From DAOVDI01 sp965373045 (GTDB lineage: Bacteria > Acidobacteriota > Aminicenantia > Aminicenantales > Aminicenantaceae): DNA of 17,517 nt. The notes beneath the pieces are model-generated. The model worked only from the letters and a program-made list of their open reading frames with translations. It was not told where the DNA came from and did no database searches. Made by a program: the position numbers and the translations under genes. The stretch covers positions 1-17,517 of the forward strand of contig CBDVEQ010000031.1 of assembly GCA_965373045.1 (NCBI GenBank). The letters are read 5' to 3'. Positions within the stretch are counted from its first letter, which is position 1. Each line of letters begins with the position of its first letter. Shown piece after piece: positions 7,745 through 15,474 of the stretch.

Positions 7745-9115
7745 CTAAAAAAGGATTTTAATAATTTTTTTCAGCTGGCCAATATTGAATGTTAACGCAG
7801 TGCGAATAAAGAGTTTTAGGAGGGCTTTTCTGCTCATACATATGAGGGCCAACTTTCTGAAATACAACAGTTTTTCTACGGTCATTGTGGTTCCGACGAC
7901 GGGAATTTTGGCTGTGTCTTTGGGAAAGGCATAGTATTCACTCCAGGAAATTCCTTTTTCGTTTATTTCCTGAATGTGGCTGTTATACAAGTCGGAGCCC
8001 GGATCGGGTCTTACAATCGTGAATTGAGAATGTTTGGGTTTGATCTTCCTGGCCAATTTTATGGTTTGGATCACTGTTTCTTCAGTCTCTCCGGCATTGC
8101 CGAGCATAAAGAATCCGAATATTTCTATGCCGGCTTTTTTGGCTAATTCGGCAGCGTGAACATTTTGTTCGATAGTCTGCTTTTTTTGGATGTTATCCAA
8201 TATGAGTTGAGAGCCGGATTCAAACCCATAGAAGAGTATCCAGCAGCCAGATTCTTTCATATGCTTAAGCATATCGTAATCGACAGTGTCCACTCGACTC
8301 AGTGCCTTCCAGTCAATTTTTAATCCTCTCCGGAGGATTTCATCACATACGGAAACCACCCAGTCTTTTTCAAGCGTGAATAAATCATCATAAAAAGAAA
8401 TTTCTTTCACTCCGTATTCACAAATCAAATGCTCTATCTCGTCCACGACTCTTTCCGGATTTCTCCTTCTGTGATTTCTTCCAAAGACCGCTTTTTCCGA
8501 ACAGAAAATGCAGTCAAACGGGCATCCTCGGGATGCGATCAAATGAGTCGATGGAGCCTGTTTCAACGGTCCCCAGCCGCGATATCTATCCATTTTTAAA
8601 AGATCTCTGGCAGGAAAAGGCAGTAAATCCAAGTCAGCAATAGGTTTCCTATGCTGATTTTTGTGTACTTGATTGTTCTTAATGAAGACAATTCCTGGTA
8701 TATCTTCCCAAGACGTATGATGGGCCAAATCAAAAAGTGTGTGTTCTCCTTCGCCTACGACGATAATGTCAATATAACCCCTTCCCTCTTTTAAAGTCTG
8801 CTCGGGAAGGGAAGATGGATGGGCTCCTCCGGCTACAACAATGATGTTATGGGATGCTTTTTTTAGTGTTTCTGCTATTCTGTATACGTTTTCCATTTGG
8901 ATGGTTAAACCGCTTATGCCCACGATATCTGGATTCTCAGCAAGAATATAATCAGAAATAATGTCCTTTTTTTCTCTTTCCAAGTCTAAGTCGATAATGT
9001 CGACATCGATGTTTTTTTCTCTTAAAAATGCTGCAATATAGGCGATACCTAATGGGGGTACGGTAGGTTCCTCAACAGCCGGAGTCGGGGGATTCAACAA
9101 TAGTATTTTTTTCAT
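7745..9115 (-). CDS. B12-binding domain radical SAM protein (first of two)
   Basis: The 456-residue protein starts KKILLLNPPTPAVEEPTVPPLGIAYIAAFL. The N-terminal cobalamin-binding domain shows NPDIVGISGLTIQM (61-74), VVAGGAHPSSLPEQTL (93-108) and DIIVVGEGEHTLFDL (116-130). The radical SAM core follows with Cys198/Cys202/Cys205 in ASRGCPFDCIFCSEK, then ISFYDDLFTLEK (239-250) and ILFYGFESGSQLILDNI (293-309). A late segment FTIVRPDPGSDLY fits the usual 'P.PGT.L' motif. Such proteins bind a 4Fe-4S cluster, SAM and cobalamin and often methylate or rearrange carbon skeletons. The start overlaps the flippase stop by ATGA. The C-terminus LKLFIRTALTFNIGQLKKI(IKILF) is basic and amphipathic, which hints at attachment to the inner membrane. 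It is clearly distinct in sequence from the second radical SAM protein, so the pair is not a recent duplication. Confidence 0.92.
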   Translation of the reverse strand: MKKILLLNPPTPAVEEPTVPPLGIAYIAAFLREKNIDVDIIDLDLEREKKDIISDYILAENPDIVGISGLTIQMENVYRIAETLKKASHNIIVVAGGAHPSSLPEQTLKEGRGYIDIIVVGEGEHTLFDLAHHTSWEDIPGIVFIKNNQVHKNQHRKPIADLDLLPFPARDLLKMDRYRGWGPLKQAPSTHLIASRGCPFDCIFCSEKAVFGRNHRRRNPERVVDEIEHLICEYGVKEISFYDDLFTLEKDWVVSVCDEILRRGLKIDWKALSRVDTVDYDMLKHMKESGCWILFYGFESGSQLILDNIQKKQTIEQNVHAAELAKKAGIEIFGFFMLGNAGETEETVIQTIKLARKIKPKHSQFTIVRPDPGSDLYNSHIQEINEKGISWSEYYAFPKDTAKIPVVGTTMTVEKLLYFRKLALICMSRKALLKLFIRTALTFNIGQLKKIIKILF

Positions 9116-10542
9116 TTAAGTTTGATGACCTGCTTAAACATCTCCATATCTGTCTGATCAAACCAACGAAAGAGAAACAGTCCAGCGACATAACTTATTC
9201 CCCCGATGAAGATCCTTGGAATAACATGGACGGAGGATATAAGATATAAAACTCCAACCATGATACCGGCGGAGATCAGCAGTCTTATTGATTGAAGATA
9301 GGATTTTGGAAGTGCAGGGATCTTTAAATGCTTTATTGTATACAGAAATGCCAGAAGGCAGCCCGTTCCTTCCGTGGCTACGGTTGCAATGCTGGCTCCA
9401 ATAAAGCTCCATAGTGGTATGAGGAGAAAATTTAATGTGATGTTCAAGAAGACATTGATCAAAGTCAACCACATGTTTATTTTCTGCTTATTTATAGCTG
9501 TTATGTATGAAGATACGAGTTGACTGATAAAAATTATTCCGACGGCAAAAATTAATATCTGAAAGGCCCGGACAGAAGGGAGATATTCCTCACCAAAAAT
9601 CAAGAGTATGATTTCTTTTGCTAAGATGAATCCTCCCAATACGATCGGCAGAGCAAGAGTGGAAAGATACTTAAAAGAACGTTTAAATATTTTTGCGAGT
9701 GAGTCTGGAGAGGATTTAAAATAGCTGGAGATAATAGGGAAAATGGATGTTGCGTAAGCACCGGAGATAAAGATCAGGTTGCCCATAATAGCATAAGCGG
9801 CGCTATAGTATCCCACAGCGTCGTCTCCCTTCATCAGAGACAGCATGATGATGTCAATTTTGAAATAGACCGTAATAAAAATGGCGGAAAGGGCCATAGG
9901 CCAGCTTTCCTTGACAATCCATTTCAAAGTTTTTGACTTGAAGGAAAATTTCAGCCTGACAAAGTTTCTCGAAAAAATGAGGACGCCGAGGACAAGTAGC
10001 AGGTTTGTTGCCACGGCTATCCAAATGAAAAAATTCAGATTTTTCTCTTTTGAAACAGCGAATATTACCAAACCCAGTGTCAGGAGTTTATTTCCCAGAT
10101 TGATCAGAACAGAGTACTTTAATTCTAAATAGACCTGAAAAATGATTTCGGGTGTTTGAAAAGCGCTGAAAAGCAGAATCAAAGAAAGAATGTATACGGC
10201 ACTGGTTGTATCCTGAGGGATTTTCAGCAAAGAAATAATTGCGATGGCCAGAGAAAAAGAAACAATCGATAGAAAAAATCGGATGACAATCCCATGGCCG
10301 ATCAGGCTTGAGGCTATGGATTTATCTCGAGAGATTTCCCTTACAAGAATGGAATTGAATCCCAAACTGCTTAAAACCTGAAAAAAGGACAAAAAGGCGA
10401 ATGCGAAAGCGTACTTTCCATAACCTGCAGTTCCTAAATAGCGGGCTATAAGAGCGACAATGACCATTTGGAGGAGAATTCCGATGATTTTTCCCGCGAT
10501 GAGGAACAACGTGTTAGTGGCAATTTTTTTAACAATGCTCAT
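9112..10542 (-). CDS. Wzx-like oligosaccharide flippase (MATE/MOP superfamily)
   Basis: The 476-residue, very hydrophobic protein starts with a short basic stretch (MSIVKKIATNTLFLIAGKII) and shows about 12-14 membrane segments. The opening 'N..FL..GKI' followed by ARYLGTAGYGKYAFAFAF and LSSLGFNSILVREISRDK is characteristic of polysaccharide biosynthesis proteins of the Wzx/RfbX type. Later segments include DIIMLSLMKGDDAVGYYSAAY and LLIFGEEYLPSVRAFQIL. It should move undecaprenyl-diphosphate-linked repeat units from the inner to the outer face of the cytoplasmic membrane. It follows the ligase/polymerase gene with a 59-bp gap and overlaps the next gene by ATGA. No strong Shine-Dalgarno sequence is visible before its ATG. 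A role in teichoic-type export is less likely given the diderm export genes in the same operon. Confidence 0.92.
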   Translation of the reverse strand: MSIVKKIATNTLFLIAGKIIGILLQMVIVALIARYLGTAGYGKYAFAFAFLSFFQVLSSLGFNSILVREISRDKSIASSLIGHGIVIRFFLSIVSFSLAIAIISLLKIPQDTTSAVYILSLILLFSAFQTPEIIFQVYLELKYSVLINLGNKLLTLGLVIFAVSKEKNLNFFIWIAVATNLLLVLGVLIFSRNFVRLKFSFKSKTLKWIVKESWPMALSAIFITVYFKIDIIMLSLMKGDDAVGYYSAAYAIMGNLIFISGAYATSIFPIISSYFKSSPDSLAKIFKRSFKYLSTLALPIVLGGFILAKEIILLIFGEEYLPSVRAFQILIFAVGIIFISQLVSSYITAINKQKINMWLTLINVFLNITLNFLLIPLWSFIGASIATVATEGTGCLLAFLYTIKHLKIPALPKSYLQSIRLLISAGIMVGVLYLISSVHVIPRIFIGGISYVAGLFLFRWFDQTDMEMFKQVIKLK

Positions 10543-10601
10543 TTAACTGTACTCACACAGAATTATTGCACACAATACAAAGCTAATCCTGGTAAAACAG
10601 G

Positions 10602-11978
10602 CTATTTCGACTCTAAGAAATCTGAAACCAGCTCTTCTTTTTTTAATATGGGCAGCACGATGACCATTCCAGTCAGGAACCAGAATGGCTCCATGATCCG
10701 AATAATTATAAAAGTATTTGAAGTCAGAGCATGTGCCATTAAGCCTATGAATCCAACAATATAGCCAAGGGCAAGACCTTTATACAATTCGTCATCCATT
10801 TCCCTGTATATTTTGTAAGAATGCTTCAAAATCGTCCATAAAAGCCACAATAATGCTAAAAAGCCAAGTATTCCAAGCTCAGGGAGAGTACGAATATACT
10901 GTCCATCAATAAAGGCAAAACCCGACACTCCTCGACCCAAAATAGGTCTCTCTGTCCAAGCTTTGATGCTGTCTTTCCAGCTGGTGATTCTTGCAGCAGC
11001 AGACGGGTCGAAATGGCTTCCACCATATCTGGCGGTGTTTGACCGTGGGCCCTCAAATGTATATTTCACCCTAAAAAAGACCGCTTGAGGATTGAGTACT
11101 AGAACTATAAGAAAAATTATTGTTGTAACCGCAACCAGTTCCACTTTCTTTTTACTTAAGACAATCAGTGCAAGCAAAGAAAAAACGAAGGCCACATATG
11201 AACTTCTAGACAGAGTAAACAGGAATGGAATAAAAATTAATACGCTTAATCCAAGAAGAGTCAGCCTTAATCTTTTGGGAACATTTTGTAATAAAATTCC
11301 TATGGCAATAAATAAAATTATGAGCAGGTATCCGCCCATTGTATTGGGCTCTCCGACCCTTCCCTCGAACGGAGCACTCACTCTTTTTCCTGAGGGAATT
11401 TGAAGTATCCCGTAGAGGGATACGATGGTGCAGGTGATGAATAGAAAAGTTAGAAAATATTTCACCTGTTTCTTGCTTTGAACATGATTGGCAACAAGAA
11501 TAAAAAGTAGGAAGTACTCTCCATACCTCAGGACATAAAAAAGACCTTTGACTGGGAGCACATATCCTAAATACGCTCCCCGCAGAGTAGAAATGATACA
11601 GATGAGAAAGTAAAGGCCGATGGCTTTATTAAGGGGAGTTTTCAAAAAGAATGACAAACCTTTTTTGTAGGCCATCTTTGCCAACCATGTGAGAATAATG
11701 AGACCGATAAGGATATCGTCGATCCGGAGGACGATATCTCTCCCAGGCACACCTCCAACGCTCAATTCAGGAGAAAGAAGCATCGAAAAGATGAGGATAG
11801 CCAGAGCAATGTCAGTTTTTATTAAGGTGATTACGACAATCGCAATGCCTAATAAAATAACGATAGCAAAACTCACAGAAGATCCCGTTATAATTTGACT
11901 AAAAAGAAAACTGATGATAACTATCGCAACAAAAACTAAGGCTGTGAAAAGCTTGGGGCTTTGCCAGTTTTTGTGCAT
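10602..11978 (-). CDS. O-antigen ligase / Wzy-type polymerase family membrane protein
   Basis: The 458-residue polytopic protein has roughly 11-12 hydrophobic segments and a long hydrophilic stretch near residues 310-370 containing ARITSWKDSIKAWTERPI and LGRGVSGFAFIDGQYIRTLPELG. That arrangement (Arg-Trp segment, 'P..G.G', then a conserved segment leading into LGILGFLALLWLL) is typical of the Wzy_C/WaaL family, whose periplasmic loop carries the catalytic region. The enzyme would either polymerise flipped repeat units or ligate glycan to an acceptor. Because the operon has a flippase, a chain-length regulator and no other polymerase candidate, a Wzy polymerase role is favoured by context. An RBS-like AAAGG lies 5-7 bases before the ATG. 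It is flanked by 65-bp and 59-bp gaps, the largest inside the operon. Confidence 0.88.
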   Translation of the reverse strand: MHKNWQSPKLFTALVFVAIVIISFLFSQIITGSSVSFAIVILLGIAIVVITLIKTDIALAILIFSMLLSPELSVGGVPGRDIVLRIDDILIGLIILTWLAKMAYKKGLSFFLKTPLNKAIGLYFLICIISTLRGAYLGYVLPVKGLFYVLRYGEYFLLFILVANHVQSKKQVKYFLTFLFITCTIVSLYGILQIPSGKRVSAPFEGRVGEPNTMGGYLLIILFIAIGILLQNVPKRLRLTLLGLSVLIFIPFLFTLSRSSYVAFVFSLLALIVLSKKKVELVAVTTIIFLIVLVLNPQAVFFRVKYTFEGPRSNTARYGGSHFDPSAAARITSWKDSIKAWTERPILGRGVSGFAFIDGQYIRTLPELGILGFLALLWLLWTILKHSYKIYREMDDELYKGLALGYIVGFIGLMAHALTSNTFIIIRIMEPFWFLTGMVIVLPILKKEELVSDFLESK

Positions 11979-12043
11979 TTCAGCCTTTTTTTAATGGATA
12001 ATAACATGAGAAAAATTGGATTTTATAATCAATATCGTTTGTA

Positions 12044-14008
12044 TCAGTCCTGTTTCCCCCTTTTTTCTTCTGCTTTATAACTGTAATATTGGTACCGCTG
12101 GTAATCGGAAATATCATGGAGGTATTCCGCCTTGACATTATTGATGACAACTCCCAAGATTCTGGCGTTGATATTTTCCAATTGTGTTTTTGCCCGGATG
12201 AGTGCCTGTCTTGGAGTTTTTCCGGCCTGGTAGACTAGAATAACACCGTCAGTTTTTGTACTCAGGATGGAGGCATCAGCCACGGGAAGGATTGGGGGAG
12301 TGTCAAAAAAGACAATATCAAATTGTTGTTTGAGCTTTTGAATGAGTTCGCTCATCTCGGGAAAGTTGAGTAGTTCGGCTGGATTTGGGGTATGCCCTCC
12401 ACTTGTGATTATGTTTAAATTTTCAATTCCTCTTGATTGTACGACTTGATCGAACTCGAGCCCGGCTAAGAGCATATCTGTAAAAGTATTTATGGTTTCG
12501 TCCAAAAGCGTTTTCCCTATCAAAATCTCACTCAAGCCAGGGCTTTTTTGGATTCCAAATATTTCGTAAATCATTGGTTTCCTGAAGTCGGAGCTAACAA
12601 TAAGGACTTTTTTTCCCTCTTGAGCATAGGTTCCGGCTAAATTGATCAGGGTCTGTGTTTTACCTTCATTTGGGGCTGCACTCGTGACAATAATACTATT
12701 CCCTTGACTCGTCATTCCGGAATAGTCTAGCTGAGTCCGCATAGACCTGTAAGCTTCAGCCACGACAGATGTTGGGCTGAATATTGTAATCAGTCTCGCC
12801 AATCGCATTTCATCCTCAGTCGTGTTTTTATATTTTTTCTTGCCGCTTTTTTTGCCATTATAAGATGTAAGGTGGGGGATAATGCCGAGTACGGGTAACT
12901 TAATGAGTTCCTCAATGTCGTCAATTCGGCCGATGCTTGTATCCAGGCTTTCAATAACAAAAGCCGAGATCATTCCAATCAACAAACCGCATAAAACACC
13001 TATAATAATATTAAAATTGATATTGGGTTTAATAGGTTTAGTGGGTATAGAAGCCGGTTCTACAAGAGTCACATCCCTAGCTTTTTCTGCTTCTAGAATT
13101 TGAGCTTCTGCTTGTCGTTTTTTAAAATTCATATACATGTCTTCGGCAATAGTTCTATTTCGATTCAATTGAGCAAGTCGTATCTCTTTAAAAGAAAGGT
13201 CCTTTTGTTGGATCGTCAATTGATTTATTGCTTCGGACAAATCCTTTTTAGCCTTATCCAGGCGTCTAGTGAGTTCGATAACTTCTGGATGTTTGACAGT
13301 ATACTTGCTCTTTTGTGAAATCAAGTGCAACTCGATATCGACGATTTCTTCTCGAATTTTTATGACTCGAGGATCTGATTGGACACGGGGAATTCCATTG
13401 ATCCCTCGGTCTGTGACTAAAGGATTTTTTTGCAGGAACTGTCGAAGCACATTTTCACTTTCTTCTAAATCCTTAAGGTAACCTTCTAATTGATCATCAA
13501 CAAATTTTTTGACGTTGGATGCTTCTAATTTCTTATTTTCGAAATGGGCTTCTACATAAACTTCAGCGATTGTATTGGCTAAGATTGCCGCTTGGTCGGG
13601 ATCATTTGAGGAAACAAAAATAGCAATCATGTTTGTATCCATTACAATTTTTGTTTCGACTTGCCCCTTGATCCCATTGATTATAGCCAATCGTTCGGCA
13701 GGTTCCATATCAGGATTTATTAAGTTTAGTTGTTCCGCTACTTTCTCCATAATTGGATAACTTTTTATTAAATTGGCTTGGGACGACAATGGATCTCCAA
13801 GTGACCAGGTGACAAGTTCTGTTAATATCTCGGCGACAGATTTTCTCTGTTCGATCTTCACTTTGCTCGATGTTTGATAGACAGGAGTCTGTTTGAGAGT
13901 ATAGAAAACTGTTGACGCAACAATCAGAATGAAACAAAAAATGGCGACATACTTTCTTTTGCGAATCACTCTCAGATAATCCGAAAGATTCATTTCAATT
14001 TGGGGCAT
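12044..14008 (-). CDS. Wzz/GNVR chain-length determinant fused to a BY-type tyrosine kinase (Wzc-like)
   Basis: The 654-residue protein has an N-terminal Wzz domain with a membrane helix at about 20-38, a long periplasmic coiled-coil region (about 160-310) rich in Glu/Lys heptads, a PxxP segment near TM2 (IPTKPIKPN, 321-329) and a second helix at about 333-352. The cytoplasmic part is a BY-kinase: VAEAYRSMRTQL (416-427), Walker A PNEGKT (446-451), Walker A' LIVSSDFRKP (469-478), an NPAELL stretch and Walker B FFDTPP (567-572). The C-terminus carries a tyrosine cluster (Tyr629, 636, 639, 641, 642, 644), the usual autophosphorylation tail. It should control polymer length and export together with the outer-membrane protein encoded just upstream. 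A strong GAGGAG ribosome site precedes the ATG, 22 bp after the exporter gene. The first Asp of Walker A' (usual DxD) is Ser. Confidence 0.95.
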   Translation of the reverse strand: MPQIEMNLSDYLRVIRKRKYVAIFCFILIVASTVFYTLKQTPVYQTSSKVKIEQRKSVAEILTELVTWSLGDPLSSQANLIKSYPIMEKVAEQLNLINPDMEPAERLAIINGIKGQVETKIVMDTNMIAIFVSSNDPDQAAILANTIAEVYVEAHFENKKLEASNVKKFVDDQLEGYLKDLEESENVLRQFLQKNPLVTDRGINGIPRVQSDPRVIKIREEIVDIELHLISQKSKYTVKHPEVIELTRRLDKAKKDLSEAINQLTIQQKDLSFKEIRLAQLNRNRTIAEDMYMNFKKRQAEAQILEAEKARDVTLVEPASIPTKPIKPNINFNIIIGVLCGLLIGMISAFVIESLDTSIGRIDDIEELIKLPVLGIIPHLTSYNGKKSGKKKYKNTTEDEMRLARLITIFSPTSVVAEAYRSMRTQLDYSGMTSQGNSIIVTSAAPNEGKTQTLINLAGTYAQEGKKVLIVSSDFRKPMIYEIFGIQKSPGLSEILIGKTLLDETINTFTDMLLAGLEFDQVVQSRGIENLNIITSGGHTPNPAELLNFPEMSELIQKLKQQFDIVFFDTPPILPVADASILSTKTDGVILVYQAGKTPRQALIRAKTQLENINARILGVVINNVKAEYLHDISDYQRYQYYSYKAEEKRGKQD

Positions 14009-14030
14009 TATATCTCCTCAAATTTTAAAG

Positions 14031-15326
14031 TTATCTTGTAACATATGTCATTGTCCATAGTATGGGGTTAAACATAATTCTCATAAATCGTTCTATATTT
14101 TCCACAAAACTTTTGGGTACATAGACGATATCTCCGGGTTCCAGTTCTATATTCTGACTTAAATCTTTTAGTTTTCGAAAGCTTTCAAAGTCCACCCGGA
14201 TCCCTTTTTGGGAGCCGACTTCTCCTCGAATGACGATGATACTCCTCTGGATTGCATACACACCAAATCCTCCGGCTTCTGTGATGGCATCCGCAAGGGT
14301 TATTTTTCCTTGAACTTGTATGGATTTCGCATTTTTCACTTCTCCCAGGACATAGATCTTATCATACTTCAGAGGAGGGATATAGATTGTGTCCCCTCCT
14401 TCCAGGATAATTTTTTGGCTTTCCTGGGGATTAAGAAGGAGTTTTTCCAGATCGTAGACATGGATGGTTCCATTTTTCTTGATTAATCTTGTTTTGAAGA
14501 TATCGGCGGTTTTTGTAGGCCCTCCTATTTCGCCTAGAAACTCGAGCAGGTTTGTTTTTCTTCTTAGAGTGTACATACCAGGTGTTGTCTCTCCCAGAAC
14601 CGTGATTCTCTGGCTGTTATATTCTTTTATGACGACAAACACGACAGGGTCGATCAAAAATTCAGACAGAGCTTCGGTTAGCTCTTCCTCCAATTGTGGC
14701 GTAGAAAGCCCTTGGACTCTCTTTTTTTTAATCGGAGGTAGAGTGATTTCACCTCGATAATTGACGGTGACGTCTCTTGATGTGTCAGGATGACGCCACA
14801 CTTCAATACTCAAAACATCTCCTGGTCCGATGAGATATCCCTCTGATTGTTGTGGAGTCAAATCGTCAAATTCTGTTACAGGTTTCAGTTTGACCGCATC
14901 AATTGTTTTTGTGAGTTGGGAGGGTTGGGGATTTTGGATCGTTATAAACAGAGAACTCTTATTGCGGGAGATTTTATAAGGCAGAATCTGTGTGAGTTCG
15001 ATGAGAATGAAATTGAGTTGACGAGAGTCTTTTCCTTTTGCCTGAGAGTAAACGTTTTTTATGTTCTTAACTGGGCCCTTGTTGATGACAATTTCCTTTT
15101 CCTCTTGGCTGTACACATCCTTGTTGTGAAAATCTAAAAGAATGAAAGGGGAGTTTTCCAGTTTGATCTCCCTGAATTCAACTGCTTCGGTCAATGTGAG
15201 GATTAATTGAGTTTCAGTAGGAAGCTCTTTAGATGTGAGATGAATCAACTGTTTGTATTGGGGAGAAAGACATGAAAAGCAAAATAACAGAAAAGACAAA
15301 ACGATAAAAATTATAGTTTTTTTCAT
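14031..15326 (-). CDS. Wza-like polysaccharide export lipoprotein with an N-terminal AMIN domain and SLBB domains
   Basis: The ATG at 15324-15326 is chosen (431 residues, MKKTIIFIVLSFLL). The GTG two codons upstream overlaps the likely ribosome site AAGGG (15332-15336), whose spacing suits the ATG. Residues 1-19 form an export signal ending FCFSC, a weak lipobox with Cys19 as probable lipid site. Residues about 40-132 match an AMIN-type beta domain (LTLTEAVEFREIKLENSP; VKNIKNVYSQ; FITIQNP). A polysaccharide export domain follows (YLIGPGDVLSIEVWRHPD, 164-181; RGEITLPPI). Two SLBB-like repeats follow, from QRITVLGETTPGMYTL (239-254) and KIYVLGEV (323-330) to LEPGDIVYVPKS. The C-terminal stretch after 407 (IERFMRIMFNPILWTM) could be the membrane-crossing helix known from Wza. 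It should form the outer-membrane channel for the polymer and is the first gene of the operon. Confidence 0.92.
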   Translation of the reverse strand: MKKTIIFIVLSFLLFCFSCLSPQYKQLIHLTSKELPTETQLILTLTEAVEFREIKLENSPFILLDFHNKDVYSQEEKEIVINKGPVKNIKNVYSQAKGKDSRQLNFILIELTQILPYKISRNKSSLFITIQNPQPSQLTKTIDAVKLKPVTEFDDLTPQQSEGYLIGPGDVLSIEVWRHPDTSRDVTVNYRGEITLPPIKKKRVQGLSTPQLEEELTEALSEFLIDPVVFVVIKEYNSQRITVLGETTPGMYTLRRKTNLLEFLGEIGGPTKTADIFKTRLIKKNGTIHVYDLEKLLLNPQESQKIILEGGDTIYIPPLKYDKIYVLGEVKNAKSIQVQGKITLADAITEAGGFGVYAIQRSIIVIRGEVGSQKGIRVDFESFRKLKDLSQNIELEPGDIVYVPKSFVENIERFMRIMFNPILWTMTYVTR

Positions 15327-15331
15327 GTGCA

Positions 15332-15380
15332 CCCTTTATGACTCAGTATCATATTTTTTGCTGTAAGGGCTTCCCTTTTT
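15332..15380 (-). promoter_or_regulatory. Leader hairpins and ribosome site of the export operon
   Basis: On the minus strand the predicted leader begins near 15378. It first shows AAGGG-AAG-CCCTT (15365-15377), then a second stem TATGA...TCATA (15337-15353, loop 7), then the ribosome site AAGGG (15332-15336), five bases before the ATG. The CCCTT arm of the first hairpin is also complementary to the ribosome-site AAGGG, so two alternative pairings are possible. The repeats and spacing are read directly; any regulatory switching is inference. Confidence 0.35.
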
Positions 15381-15384
15381 CAAG

Positions 15385-15413
15385 ATAATACACAAAATGT
15401 TGTATTTCGTCAA
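15385..15413 (-). promoter_or_regulatory. Candidate sigma70-type promoter P1 for the export operon
   Basis: The minus strand reads TTGACG (15408-15413), a 17-base spacer, then TATTAT (15385-15390). Each box is one mismatch from consensus and the spacing is optimal. A start near 15378 would give a leader of about 50 bases before the ATG at 15326. It lies in the correct direction, in the gap upstream of the first gene. The sigma factor is assumed, since lineage is unknown. Confidence 0.5.
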
Positions 15414-15452
15414 TATCCTATGCAAAATATAGTATTATGTCAACATATATTG
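15393..15452. repeat. Two abutting 30-bp imperfect direct repeats in the divergent control region
   Basis: Units 15393-15422 and 15423-15452 both start CAAAAT, share the core GTATTnnGTCAA and end TG, matching at 22 of 30 positions with no gap between them. The GTCAA part of each is the reverse complement of the TTGAC of one of the two minus-strand promoter candidates. A related element in opposite orientation (ATATTTGAC, 15471-15479) contains the -35 box of the plus-strand promoter. The units could be operator sites for a regulator or a duplicated promoter. Confidence 0.55.
15415..15443 (-). promoter_or_regulatory. Candidate sigma70-type promoter P2 for the export operon
   Basis: The minus strand reads TTGACA (15438-15443, perfect -35), a 17-base spacer, then TAGGAT (15415-15420, four of six matches). 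It lies exactly 30 bp upstream of P1, because the two boxes fall in the two copies of the direct repeat. Its weaker -10 makes it less convincing than P1. Confidence 0.35.
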
Positions 15453-15474
15453 AGAAAAAATATTTTTTTCATAT

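Noticed and set aside
11979..12043. Internal promoter before the ligase/polymerase gene
   Set aside because: A TATTAT lies in the 65-bp gap, but the nearest TTGATT is 23 bases upstream, too far for a convincing promoter.
14031..15332. GTG start two codons upstream for the exporter
   Set aside because: The GTG would overlap its own ribosome site; the ATG at 15324-15326 has AAGGG at a spacing of five.
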